Shown here: positions 42,606-51,711 of the stretch, one piece after another
Layout: the number at the start of each line of letters is the position of its first letter
How positions within the stretch are numbered: position 1 is the stretch's first letter
Assembly (NCBI GenBank): GCA_041397525.1
Contig: JAWKWL010000006.1
Coordinates: 186,001 to 250,000, forward strand
From: BOKV01 sp041397525
GTDB taxonomy: Bacteria > Pseudomonadota > Alphaproteobacteria > Rhizobiales > Rhizobiaceae
Direction of reading: 5' to 3'
Length of the DNA: 64,000 nucleotides
Program-made: the position numbers and the translations under genes
The notes under the pieces: generated by a model
The model's database searches: none
What the model was told of the DNA's origin: nothing
What the model saw: only the letters and a program-made list of their open reading frames with translations

Positions 42606-45533
42606 TCAATGCGCCTCATCCCAGTTGTCTGCGGCGCGGACATCAACCTGCAGCGGCACGCTCAGGGACAAGGCGGGAAATGGCGCATCGACCATCACCT
42701 TGCGGATGACCGGGATAGTGGCCTCCACTTCTTCCTCTGCAGTCTCGAAGATCAGTTCGTCATGCACCTGCAGCAGCATGCGGGCTGACAGCCCTTCCTT
42801 GAGCAATGCCGCTTCCATGCGAACCATCGCGCGCCGGATGATGTCGGCAGCCGAACCCTGGATCGGCGCATTGATGGCGGCGCGCTCATTGAAAGCCCGC
42901 ACCTGCGGATTGGAAGCAGCAATCTCGGGATAATGCGCCCGGCGGCCGAAAATGGTTTCGACATAACCATGCTCGCGGGCGAAGCGCCTGGTCTCGTCCA
43001 TATAACCGCGAATACCGGGAAAGCGCTCGAAATAGGTCTTGATATAGGCAGACGCCTCTTCACGCGGGATCGACAGCTGGTTGGCAAGGCCAAAGGCGGA
43101 AATGCCGTAGATGATGCCGAAATTGATCGCCTTGGCGCGACGGCGGATCATCGGGTCCATGCCTTCGACCGGAACACCGAACATTTCCGATGCGGTCATC
43201 GCGTGAATGTCGAGACCATCGGCAAAAGCCTGGGTGAGCTGCGGTATGTCGGCAATATGGGCCAGCACCCGCAATTCGATCTGCGAATAGTCGGCGGAAA
43301 TCAGCTTGTTGCCTCTTTCAGCCACAAAGGCTGTCCTGATCTTGCGGCCTTCGGCTGTACGCACCGGAATGTTTTGCAGGTTCGGCTCGGACGAGGACAG
43401 GCGCCCCGTCGAGGTGGATGCCATGGCGTAGGATGTGTGCACGCGCTTCGTGCGGGGATGGATGAAACCGGGCAGGGCATCGGTATAGGTGGATTTCAAT
43501 TTGGTCAGCTGGCGCCAGAACACAATCTTGCGTGGCAGTTCATGACCCTCGCCCGCAAGGTCCTCCAGCACCTGCGCCGAGGTAGACCACTGGCCAGTCT
43601 TGGTTTTCGAGGCGCCGGGCAGGTTCATCTTGCCGAACAGGATTTCGCCAAGCTGTTTGGGCGAGCCGATATTGAAGCGCTCTCCGGCAAGCTGGTAGAT
43701 TTCCTCCTCAAGCCCGGCTGCTGCCTGTGCCAGTTCGCCCGAAAGGCGCGACAGGATCTGCCGGTCAACGCTGATGCCGCGCTGTTCCATGCGGGCGAGT
43801 ACGTCAACCAGCGGGCGTTCCAGCCGCTCATAGACGGTTGTCATGCCCTCGGCGGCAAGGCGTGGCTTCAATATCCGCCACAGCCGGAAGGTCACGTCGG
43901 CGTCCTCGGCGGCGTAGTGCGTCGCCTTGTCGATTTCGACCATGTCGAAGGTTACGGAGGATTTGCCGCTGCCGGTCAGTGACTTGTAGGAAATCGGCTC
44001 GTGGCCGAGCCAGCGTTTTGACAATTCGTCCATGCCGTGGCTGTTGGTTCCCGCATCGAGCACATAGGACATCAGCATCGTGTCGTCGAACGGGCGCAAG
44101 TCCACGCCGTGTTCCTTGAAGACCAGCCAGTCATATTTCATGTTCTGGCCGATCTTCAGGATCGCCGGGTCTTCGAGCAGCGGCTTGAGTGCGCCGAATA
44201 CTTCCCGCTCGCCCAACTGGCCCTCGACCAGCCCGCCGCCCAGCAGATCACCGCTGCCGGATTTGTGCGCGAGCGGGATATAGCAGGCGCGGCCGGGAGC
44301 CGTGGCGAGCGAAATGCCGACCAGTTCTGCCTGCATCGGATCGAGCGAAGTGGTTTCGGTATCAACCGCAACCACGCCCTTTTCGCGGATTTCAGCAATC
44401 CAGCGATCAAGCGCTGCGGCATCGCGGATGCATTCATAGGCGGCGGTGTCGAAGGGCTGCGGCTCGCTCTGGCGCAGCGCCACCAGCGAAGCGGGGGTGT
44501 TGACATCCGCATTTGCTGGCGCTGCCGGACCGGGATCGGAAGTTTTTGCCGACGCAGCCGGAGCAGCGGGTTCGAGATCGGGGCCGCGCTGCGCCTCGAA
44601 GCCATTGACGGCGACCACGGCAGGCTCAACGGCCGAGGCATCGGTGCCGGTAGCCTCAGCAACGCGGCGTGTGAGCGAGGTGAATTCCATCGCCTTGAGA
44701 AAGGCCACAAGCTGCGGGCCGTTGGCCGGTTCCAGCGCCAGCGCATCAAGCGGCACGTCGAGCGGTACGTCATCCTTCAGCGTGACGAGTTGCTTCGAGA
44801 TGCGGGCGAGGCCTGCATGTTCGATCAGGTTTTCGCGCCGCTTCTGCTGCTTGATCTCCGACGCCCTTTCGAGCAGGGTTTCGAGATCGCCATATTCCTC
44901 GAGCAATTGCGCGGCGGTCTTGGGGCCGATGCCGGGAACGCCGGGAACATTGTCGGTTGAATCACCCGACAGGGCCTGGAGATCGATCATCTTTTCCGGT
45001 GGCACACCCCATTTCTCGATCACTTCCGGGATGCCGAGCCGCTTGTCCTTCATCTGGTCATAGAGAATGACATTGGGGCCGACGAGCTGCATCAGATCCT
45101 TGTCGGAGGAAATGATCGTCACATCGCCGCCCGCCTCGCGCGCCTGCCTTGCATAGGTGGCGATGAGATCATCGGCCTCGAAATCCTTCATCTCGATGCA
45201 GGGCACGTTGAAGGCAATGGTCGCCTGGCGGATGATCGCGAATTGCGGGCGCAGGTCTTCAGGCGGCTCGGGGCGGTTGGCCTTGTATTGCGGATAGAGC
45301 TCGTTGCGGAAGGTCTTCGAGGAATAGTCGAAAATCACGGCGAAATGCGTTGGTGTCACGCCCACGGAAGTGTCGCGCGTGTCCTTCATCAGTTTCCACA
45401 TCATGTTGCAGAAACCCGAGACCGCGCCCACCGGCAGGCCGTCAGACTTGCGCGTGAGCGGAGGCAGCGCATGATAGGCGCGGAAGATATAGGCCGAACC
45501 GTCGACAAGGAAGAGATGGTCACCGGCTTTCAT
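42606..45533 (-). CDS. polA: DNA polymerase I with 5' and 3' exonuclease domains
   Basis: 975 residues from the ATG at 45533 (GGAG 6 bases upstream). The 5'-3' exonuclease (about 1-290) starts DHLFLVDGSAYIFRAYHALP. After a Pro/Ala-rich linker the 3'-5' proofreading domain has all three motifs: VVAVDTETTSLD, GQNMKYDWLVF and YAAEDADVTF. The polymerase domain has motif A SADYSQIELRVLAHI, motif B RRRAKAINFGIIYGIS and motif C LQVHDELIFE. Needed for Okazaki-fragment processing and repair. Confidence 0.98.
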   Translation of the reverse strand: MKAGDHLFLVDGSAYIFRAYHALPPLTRKSDGLPVGAVSGFCNMMWKLMKDTRDTSVGVTPTHFAVIFDYSSKTFRNELYPQYKANRPEPPEDLRPQFAIIRQATIAFNVPCIEMKDFEADDLIATYARQAREAGGDVTIISSDKDLMQLVGPNVILYDQMKDKRLGIPEVIEKWGVPPEKMIDLQALSGDSTDNVPGVPGIGPKTAAQLLEEYGDLETLLERASEIKQQKRRENLIEHAGLARISKQLVTLKDDVPLDVPLDALALEPANGPQLVAFLKAMEFTSLTRRVAEATGTDASAVEPAVVAVNGFEAQRGPDLEPAAPAASAKTSDPGPAAPANADVNTPASLVALRQSEPQPFDTAAYECIRDAAALDRWIAEIREKGVVAVDTETTSLDPMQAELVGISLATAPGRACYIPLAHKSGSGDLLGGGLVEGQLGEREVFGALKPLLEDPAILKIGQNMKYDWLVFKEHGVDLRPFDDTMLMSYVLDAGTNSHGMDELSKRWLGHEPISYKSLTGSGKSSVTFDMVEIDKATHYAAEDADVTFRLWRILKPRLAAEGMTTVYERLERPLVDVLARMEQRGISVDRQILSRLSGELAQAAAGLEEEIYQLAGERFNIGSPKQLGEILFGKMNLPGASKTKTGQWSTSAQVLEDLAGEGHELPRKIVFWRQLTKLKSTYTDALPGFIHPRTKRVHTSYAMASTSTGRLSSSEPNLQNIPVRTAEGRKIRTAFVAERGNKLISADYSQIELRVLAHIADIPQLTQAFADGLDIHAMTASEMFGVPVEGMDPMIRRRAKAINFGIIYGISAFGLANQLSIPREEASAYIKTYFERFPGIRGYMDETRRFAREHGYVETIFGRRAHYPEIAASNPQVRAFNERAAINAPIQGSAADIIRRAMVRMEAALLKEGLSARMLLQVHDELIFETAEEEVEATIPVIRKVMVDAPFPALSLSVPLQVDVRAADNWDEAH

Positions 45534-45693
45534 GGGTGGCTCCAGGCGCGAGGGATTTTCTTGGGCCGATCGGGCCGATGCAGCGATTTGCGGGCACGAT
45601 TGCCCACACTGCCGGCAAATGCAAGGCACATGAACCCGGCTTATGGACAATATGGCAGCAAGCGGTAATGTCGCGCCAAAGGGAGGATGCCGG

Positions 45694-46293
45694 ATGACCA
45701 GCCAGGAACGGACCGTAGAGTTCTTTTTCGACGTGATTTCACCAGCCAGCTATCTGGCGTGGAAACAATTGCCAAAACTGGTGGAGGAGACCGGTGCGAA
45801 AATCATCTACCGACCGATGTTCCTGCCTGGCCTGTTCAAGGAAGCGGGCAGTTCCAGCCCGATCACGGTGCCGAACAAGGGCAAATGGCTGTTTCATGAT
45901 CTGAGGCGCTTTGCCAAGCGGCTGGGCGTCAAGTTCTGGATGAACGAACATTTCCCGCTCAATTCGGTGCATGTGATGCGCGGGCTGCTCGCTTATGTCG
46001 ATGATCCGCGGTTTCTGGCGCTTACCGATGGCTTCATGGATGCGATGTGGGCCGACAATCGCGACCTGACGGATGCCGGCGTGATCAGCGAGATCGTGAG
46101 TGCTGCCGGAATTGACCCGCAGGAATATGCAAGCCGCTCAACCGACCCGGCGATCAAGCACCAACTCATCGAGGTAAGCGCGGAAGCCGCAAAGCGCGGC
46201 GCCTTCGGCGCGCCGACCTTCTTTGTCGGCAAGGAAATGCATTGGGGCCAGGACAGGATGGATTTCGTAAAGGAAGCGTTGTTGGCGGGGTAG
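45694..46293 (+). CDS. 2-hydroxychromene-2-carboxylate isomerase-like DsbA-family protein
   Basis: 199 residues from the ATG at 45694 (GGAGGA 6-11 bases upstream). Thioredoxin-like KGT/DsbA fold: VEFFFDVISPASYLAWKQL with the Ser nucleophile position, and FGAPTFFVGKEMHWGQDRMDFV at the end (cis-Pro loop). HCCA isomerases use glutathione in naphthalene breakdown, but most chromosomal copies act on unknown substrates. Its last 62 bases recur at 47721-47779, marking a duplication. Confidence 0.88.
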   Translation: MTSQERTVEFFFDVISPASYLAWKQLPKLVEETGAKIIYRPMFLPGLFKEAGSSSPITVPNKGKWLFHDLRRFAKRLGVKFWMNEHFPLNSVHVMRGLLAYVDDPRFLALTDGFMDAMWADNRDLTDAGVISEIVSAAGIDPQEYASRSTDPAIKHQLIEVSAEAAKRGAFGAPTFFVGKEMHWGQDRMDFVKEALLAG

Positions 46294-46403
46294 GGGGTTG
46301 GTAGCGGACTTTCTGCCGACCACCGTTCAATGGCAGCTGTGGGGACCCTTCTGCCGTTCACATTTTACTGCCGCATTATCAATATTTGCGGTAGACATAC
46401 CCT

Positions 46404-47150
46404 ATGACCCGAACAGTATTTCACTCACTCATATTTCTTTTTCTGACGCTTCTTACACAACTAGGGGGATTGGCGTGGCTTTTTGCTATTTGTTTTAGGC
46501 GGCGCGTACTGGTTTTTGCCTCGGCTTACTTTGCGCTATCAATCGGTGCGCTCATGGTCGCTCCGATGTTTGGACGTGAACCAATTCCCTGCATGTCCAA
46601 AGGCACTTTCAAAATGCAATCGACATTGTATTGTGCATTGAACAGACAATACGTAACGCCCGAGCTTAAAACGGTGTTGCAGGATTTCTCAACCAAAATG
46701 GAACAGAAATTTCCTCAAACAACAACTCTTGTCCTAGATCCAAATTTTCCTTTTTATTTCAGGCTTTCCGTTGCTGCCTCATATTTCGCACAATGACGGT
46801 CGCAAAGTTGATCTCGCATTCTTTTACCAAGATGATAGTGGTTTTCTATCTGGAACCACCAAATCGCCAATCGGGTACTTTGCGTTTGAAGATGGACCGA
46901 CCGACTGTCCTAACAGTAGAAGCTAACCTTGAGGTGGGATTTGGCTTGGTTGCAAGGGTTTTGGCCAGACTACCAATTAGAGCCGCTACGCATGGCAACA
47001 GCTTTACAGTTGTTGAGTGATGATGAACGTGTTGGAAAGGTTTTTATTGAACCGCACCTGAAATCACGCTTTCAGGCGGATAATTCGAAAGTCAGATTTC
47101 AAGGTTGCAGAGCTGCTCGTCACGACGATCATATTCACCTTCAACTGTAA
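46404..47150 (+). pseudogene. Frameshifted membrane-anchored LAS/MepA-like peptidase gene
   Basis: One gene of about 249 codons is broken by two compensating frameshifts. Part 1 (46404 to about 46755) encodes two membrane helices and PMFGREPIPC...LYCALNRQYVTPELK. Part 2, in the next frame (about 46759-46923), reads SGFPLLPHISHNDGRKVDLAF and SPIGYFAFEDGP. Part 3, back in the first frame (46926-47150), reads TLRWDLAWLQGF, VFIEPHLK and RFQGCRAARHDDHIHLQL. His-x6-Asp (SHNDGRKVD) and His-x-His (DDHIHLQ) match the zinc ligands of MepA/LAS-type murein endopeptidases. The first shift is near a T run (46751-46756), the second near 46911-46925. The region is clearly AT-rich. Sequencing error cannot be excluded. 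Confidence 0.72.
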
Positions 47151-47293
47151 CATTAGCCACATTCACTAAGGCCTCAAAGCCGCCATTGGTGAGCACACGC
47201 AGCGAACGCCTCGTCCCGTCAGTCTTGATCTTACAATGCGGCGCGTTGGCACGACCTATCTCATGTAAGGAAGGATTGCTGGCCTCTGCCCCC

Positions 47294-47725
47294 CTACCCC
47301 ACCTCAATCTCCGGCTCGTAACCCACCGGGAAGTTCACTGATCTGGCGATGAAGCAGTATTGGTGCACTTCGTGGTGGATCTGTTCGGCGCGGGCGGTGT
47401 CGCCGCCCTTGGCAATCATGATCCTGGGCCGCAGGGTCGCGGAGAGAAACCGGCCAGCGCCATTGCGTGCGGTTTCACCCACTCCAACCGGTTCGTCGCG
47501 ATAGCTGGTGACAACAATGCCCGCATTGGCGCACAGATGCAGGTACCAAAGCAGGTGGCAGGCGGACAGCGCCGCGAGCAGCATGTCCTCGGGATTGTAT
47601 CTGGCCGGATCGCCGCCCAGTAGCGGGTCGTTCGAGCAGTGCAAGACCGGCTTGCCGGGGCTTTCGAGGTCCGGTCATAGGCCCTGTGGGCGCTGGTGCC
47701 CGTGCCGCGATTGCCGGTCCAGGAA
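47294..47725 (-). pseudogene. Second, broken copy of osmC
   Basis: About 95% identical by eye to the intact osmC at 51124-51562, with long stretches unchanged (for example 47328-47477). Relative to that copy it lacks 7 bases between GGTCC repeats (near 47667), which shifts the frame. It also lacks the start: the 5' end stops at the ISWTG codons and is joined to a fragment of the HCCA isomerase gene. A shortened reading frame from 47644 could still yield the C-terminal 116 residues, but without the N-terminal beta hairpin it is unlikely to fold normally. Confidence 0.82.
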
Positions 47726-47779
47726 ATGCACTGGAGCCAGGACCGGATGGATTTCGTGAAGGAAGCGCTATCGGGCTGA
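47721..47779 (+). pseudogene. Duplicated 3' end of the HCCA isomerase gene
   Basis: Encodes EMHWSQDRMDFVKEALSG plus stop, nearly the same as EMHWGQDRMDFVKEALLAG at the end of the gene at 45694-46293. It begins exactly where the osmC copy ends, within a shared AGGARATG, so this is a recombination junction and not a gene. Confidence 0.85.
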
Positions 47780-48088
47780 GGCGGAAGAGGGAGATGGCCT
47801 TGCGGCGGTTCCAATGCAGCCGGCCAGTTGCCCGGGCAGAACCAGCAGGGCACCGCTCGCATAGAGGCGTTTTGCGAAGTCGGGCTCGCTGGAAACCAGT
47901 GTTACGCTCCATCCAGTGTATCCAATGATGGAAACATCATCGGGTAGATGTTGCATCAGACCCGGTACCGGAAACAGGACAACATGCGCAGGCGCTTCAT
48001 CGATGAACAAAGTCACACCAGCCAGAACTGCAATCCACGCTGTGAACAGCAAAGGCATCTGATAGAGAATTGAACCCCTAATAGTCAT
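47768..48088 (-). CDS. Small membrane protein, C-terminus altered by duplication junction
   Basis: 106 residues from the ATG at 48088, which overlaps the stop of the upstream gene. It has one N-terminal membrane segment (LLFTAWIAVLAGVTLFI), a soluble part with YTGWSVTLVSSEPDFAKRLYASGALLVLPGQLAGC, and a low-complexity tail (ARPSPSSASAR) reading into the duplicated HCCA fragment. The natural C-terminus probably lies near the LAGC motif. Function unknown; last gene of a four-gene operon. Confidence 0.6.
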   Translation of the reverse strand: MTIRGSILYQMPLLFTAWIAVLAGVTLFIDEAPAHVVLFPVPGLMQHLPDDVSIIGYTGWSVTLVSSEPDFAKRLYASGALLVLPGQLAGCIGTAARPSPSSASAR

Positions 48089-49124
48089 GAATGTGTTCCA
48101 GCGTCGCTCCAATTTTTGACAGATCGCGCAGTCTTTGCGCGAGTTCTGACACTTTCACGATCACCAAGTGCCGATAGTCGCCGAATCCCTGTCGGGGCTC
48201 GCTGTCTACTGCACCCGAAAACCGTGGATCTTTCGACAATACGCTAAAAAGAATGTCATCGTTTCCGGCTATCTCGACAAAATCATGCCCTGACAGTGCC
48301 AAATCGAGCAATATCCGGGTGAGCGCTCGATAGCGCGGGGTCTCCATAACAATGCCCTGTGGCAATTCCCCGACAATTCTGGTGTTGTCGGCGGGTGGCA
48401 GGATACCTCGTGGTGCCACTATCAGTTGCAATGAGAGTTCGTCTTTTCCGGTGGCGTCCACTGCGGACGCTATTGCCGCTGCGTATTCAGCCTTGGCCCG
48501 ATATTCGATACCCAAGGCAAATTGCCGTTCGCGATCACGGAAACCAGTCGGTTGCAATGCACCGATCTCCGCGGAAGCCTCCCGAAACCGCCACTTGTAC
48601 CATGGTACCTGCTGCAAGAAGTCAGCGTATTCCCTTGATTGCCTGGCTGACAGCTCATCCGTCGGCGCGCGCTCATGCCCGCGAATGAAAACGGCAAAAC
48701 GGCCGATGGTGTTTTCGTATACCGATTTCAGCAGCAACTCGACCGTGAAACTCAAGCCTATGACATGCACCATCAACCTGGTTGAACCATCCACCGGTCC
48801 GAAACGCGCAGACGCCTCGTTGAGTTTGCAAAGTGAAGACCAGAAGCCGCCGATACTGTTCAAATAACGGAAATCATGGGGATCCCCGGTCCGTATCACC
48901 TCAGCATAGTCCTCATAGGCGTGCACGATCTGCCATTCCGGAAATGTCATGAGAGTTCGGGTTTCCACCCGGTGATATCGGGACTCCAAGATTGCCTGAT
49001 AGGGACTCGCCTTCCCGGTTCCGACGCACAGTGTTTCAACATATGTGACGGGTGTCATCAGGCCCAGCAACACAAGCAGTAGCAGTACAGCACCGCGTTT
49101 GAGCCATTTCCAGACCGATTTCAT
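48078..49124 (-). CDS. Conserved hypothetical protein with N-terminal membrane anchor
   Basis: 348 residues. A single hydrophobic segment (about 11-29) anchors a soluble domain rich in aromatic and charged residues: TFPEWQIVHAYEDYAEVI, GFWSSLCKLNEAS, LLLKSVYENTIGR and a C-terminal HLVIVKVSELAQRL. I recognise no catalytic motif. It overlaps the membrane gene upstream (ATGA) and the small gene downstream, so it belongs with a Tat-type flavoprotein and may act at the membrane or in the periplasm. Confidence 0.7.
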   Translation of the reverse strand: MKSVWKWLKRGAVLLLLVLLGLMTPVTYVETLCVGTGKASPYQAILESRYHRVETRTLMTFPEWQIVHAYEDYAEVIRTGDPHDFRYLNSIGGFWSSLCKLNEASARFGPVDGSTRLMVHVIGLSFTVELLLKSVYENTIGRFAVFIRGHERAPTDELSARQSREYADFLQQVPWYKWRFREASAEIGALQPTGFRDRERQFALGIEYRAKAEYAAAIASAVDATGKDELSLQLIVAPRGILPPADNTRIVGELPQGIVMETPRYRALTRILLDLALSGHDFVEIAGNDDILFSVLSKDPRFSGAVDSEPRQGFGDYRHLVIVKVSELAQRLRDLSKIGATLEHIHDY

Positions 49125-49525
49125 GTTGAGGCCGTCCGAAATCCGGCAAAAGTGGCAAAACCACCCAATGCGAGATGCGGCAGGTTTGCCAGAAACCTGA
49201 AAACCGAGAAATCCGGACCAAGGGACTGATTGGTGAAAATTCCCAGATCCAGAAACCCGTATCCTGTGAAAAAGCCGAAAATTCCGTCACCCAGATATGC
49301 AAGCCCGAAAAGAATAAGGAAATTTCTCGCCGCACGCACCGATATCAAGGCTGCTGTCAGCGCCCAGACCGCCGAAGCAACATGCAGGGAATCATCATAG
49401 ATATCGAGGGCGAAGATGCCAAAGGCCAGACCGTTTGCGTCGGTCAGACCTGGAATGTAGTTCAGCAGCGCTGCAAACAACAGTGCAACAAAATAGAACA
49501 AGCAGATTTTTTGTGACGCCGTCAT
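49121..49525 (-). CDS. Four-helix membrane protein (DUF4383-like)
   Basis: 134 residues with four hydrophobic segments (CLFYFVALLFAALL, HVASAVWALTAALI, NFLILFGLAYLGDGIFGFF, HLALGGFATFAGF). The pattern of a helix, DSLHVASAVWA, a second helix and LAYLGDGIFGFF resembles small DUF4383 proteins. It overlaps both neighbours by 4 bases. Role unknown. Confidence 0.65.
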   Translation of the reverse strand: MTASQKICLFYFVALLFAALLNYIPGLTDANGLAFGIFALDIYDDSLHVASAVWALTAALISVRAARNFLILFGLAYLGDGIFGFFTGYGFLDLGIFTNQSLGPDFSVFRFLANLPHLALGGFATFAGFRTAST

Positions 49526-51018
49526 AGCTTACCCAGATATTTTTCCCAAAGATTGTTGCGAAGCACGAGACTTGAATCCAACTGCCGTTTTTCCCGAACG
49601 AATTGACCGGCATTGGAATAGCACGAAACGAACTGATCCAACCCGGCATGCGGCCGATAGGGCAGATAGTATGTACCGCCAATCGCCGTTATCCGTTCGA
49701 TCAATGCGGTTGTCATGCGTGCCATGTCAGCCTCGGCGCGCATGGTCATTTCCTGCGAGAATGACATGACGGCGGCAATTCGGGGCACTGTTGCATAGGC
49801 AAGCACGCTATGATCATCCTTTCCGACATAGCGAAGTGTAACGTTGAGGAATTCTTGATAGGACGCAGGAATTACCTCCCGGCAGATCGTCAGGAATTCA
49901 TCAAATCGATCCAGACCGACAAAATATTCATGCAAGATATCGGTGCGGTCAGGATTACGGTCATCGAGGGTGACTACTGGCTCATTAATGAGGCTGTTGC
50001 GCGTTACCTCACCACCACCAAGGGCTGGCCCCAGGAATGTTTCATTCCACCATCGAAACGATTTCATCGGTTCATCGCCCAGTTGACCGCGGTAGATCCG
50101 GCTTGCCACATGCGACATCCATCCAGATCCCGAGGCAGCCGGCAAACCGGATTGATCATTCGTTTCGCGATAGGTGACAAGAATTGCTTCGGAAAAGAAT
50201 TTCGCACGTTCAACATTCAGACGACCATAGGCCATTGTGACAGCCGCGTCGCTGATCGCGCTGCCAAAGGCAGCGGCCCAGCTTGCGGCGGGCATCACTT
50301 CCACAGTCGGTACGAGTCGGCTGTTTCTCACCATCTCGACTTCAAGATCGACAATGACACCAATCAGCCCATATCCCCCCATTGCCAGATTGAAGAGATC
50401 CACATTTTCGGTCGGCGAACAGGTCACAAGCTCGCCAGAAGGAAGCACCATTCGCAAACTTCTCACTGTCGAACCCATCGGGCCAAACGGGACAGGCCAG
50501 CCATGGGCATTGACGCTGAAGGTCGCCGCCACTCCAAAGTCATTGTTTGATTGCATCACCTTCGGCGAAAATCCTGCCGGATCGAGCGCATTTATTATTT
50601 GTGACCACCGTGCACCCGCGTGCACCCGATAGGTCTGGTTTCCGCTATCCAGCTCAACCATGTCATTGTCGAAAGTAATGGCTGTTCCGTTTCGGGGAAT
50701 TGCCTGTCCACCCATCGAGTGGCGCGCAGCACCCACATTCAAGGGACGCCCAGCAGCCCTGGCTTCCGCAAGTTCACGGCGAATATCGGAAACGAGCACA
50801 TTACCAGCATCGCCATTCAGAACGATGTGTTTATGAACAGGTGTAAGTGACAGTCCGCTTGCATCATTGAGCATGCCCTCAGAAGGTGTGGCCACCAATG
50901 ATGCTGTTCCGTCCAAGCTCGGCAGGTTCGGGCGCAGCAAGCCAGAGAGCGACCATCCGCCCAGCCCCCCGAGTCCCAGCAAGGCAGTACGTCTTGTTAG
51001 TTTTCCCAAGGCTTCCAT
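49522..51018 (-). CDS. Tat-exported FAD-linked oxidase (PCMH/BBE type)
   Basis: About 498 residues from the ATG at 51018 (a TTG at 51024 opens the frame). The N-terminus has a twin-arginine signal: TRRTALLGLGGLGGWSLSGLL. The PCMH FAD domain follows: GRPLNVGAARHSMGGQAIP, YRVHAGARWSQIINAL, FGVAATFSVNAHGWP and MGGYGLIGVIVDLEVEM. The C-terminal part recalls aldonolactone oxidases and DHCR24-like enzymes. The His of RHSMGG could be the covalent FAD site. Substrate unknown. First gene of the four-gene operon. Confidence 0.8.
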   Translation of the reverse strand: MEALGKLTRRTALLGLGGLGGWSLSGLLRPNLPSLDGTASLVATPSEGMLNDASGLSLTPVHKHIVLNGDAGNVLVSDIRRELAEARAAGRPLNVGAARHSMGGQAIPRNGTAITFDNDMVELDSGNQTYRVHAGARWSQIINALDPAGFSPKVMQSNNDFGVAATFSVNAHGWPVPFGPMGSTVRSLRMVLPSGELVTCSPTENVDLFNLAMGGYGLIGVIVDLEVEMVRNSRLVPTVEVMPAASWAAAFGSAISDAAVTMAYGRLNVERAKFFSEAILVTYRETNDQSGLPAASGSGWMSHVASRIYRGQLGDEPMKSFRWWNETFLGPALGGGEVTRNSLINEPVVTLDDRNPDRTDILHEYFVGLDRFDEFLTICREVIPASYQEFLNVTLRYVGKDDHSVLAYATVPRIAAVMSFSQEMTMRAEADMARMTTALIERITAIGGTYYLPYRPHAGLDQFVSCYSNAGQFVREKRQLDSSLVLRNNLWEKYLGKL

Positions 51019-51123
51019 CCCCAACCCAATGACGTTTGGATCACCAAACTATCACGACTGTGCGTGTTTGAACTACTTGCCGCTGAATCAATTCTCCAAT
51101 TGCCAGCCAGGGTGTTATGCCCC

Positions 51124-51597
51124 CTACCCCACCACAATTTCCGGTTCGTAACCCACCGGGAAGTTCACTGATCTGGCGATGAAGCAGTATTGGTGCACTT
51201 CGTGGTGGATCTGTTCGGCGCGGGCGGTGTCGCCGCCCTTGGCAATCATGATCCTGGGCCGCAGGGTCGCGGAGAGAAACCGGCCAGCGCCATTGCGCGC
51301 GGTTTCACCCACCCCCACCGGTTCGTCGCGATAGCTGGTGACCACGATGCCCGCATTGGCGCACAAATGCAGGTACCACAGCATGTGGCAGGCAGACAGC
51401 GCCGCCAGCAGCATGTCCTCGGGATTGTATTTCGCCGGATCGCCACCCAGGAGGGGATCGTTCGAGCAATGCAAGACCGGCTTGCCGGGGCTTTCAAGGT
51501 CCCAGGTCCGGTCATAGGCCCTGTAGGCGCTCGTGCCGGTGCCGCGATTGCCGGTCCAGGAGATGGTTGCGCTATATTCATGCGTGGAGCCGGTCAT
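51124..51597 (-). CDS. osmC: OsmC-family peroxidase/stress protein (intact copy)
   Basis: 157 residues, ATG at 51597 with GGGGACA upstream. OsmC/Ohr fold: EYSATISWTGNRGTGTSAYRAYDR at the N-terminus, GGDPAKYNPEDMLLAALSACHMLWYLHL with the first catalytic Cys, and HHEVHQYCFIARSVNFPV with the second. Closest to the YhfA/OsmC-like branch that reduces hydroperoxides with thiols. A damaged duplicate is at 47294-47725. Confidence 0.9.
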   Translation of the reverse strand: MTGSTHEYSATISWTGNRGTGTSAYRAYDRTWDLESPGKPVLHCSNDPLLGGDPAKYNPEDMLLAALSACHMLWYLHLCANAGIVVTSYRDEPVGVGETARNGAGRFLSATLRPRIMIAKGGDTARAEQIHHEVHQYCFIARSVNFPVGYEPEIVVG

Positions 51598-51711
51598 GCT
51601 TGTGTCCCCGAATGCGTTTGCGAAGCGCCAAACCTAACAAAAGTTTAATGAAAAATCACCGCCGTGTGAAAATCGCGATATTGAAACTGCGCAATCGCTG
51701 CCCCAATTCAT

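Noticed and set aside
47092..47307. Minus-strand reading frame of 71 codons with a protein-like appearance
   Set aside because: It overlaps the 3' end of the peptidase pseudogene, has no ribosome-binding site and no recognisable family; best treated as a shadow.
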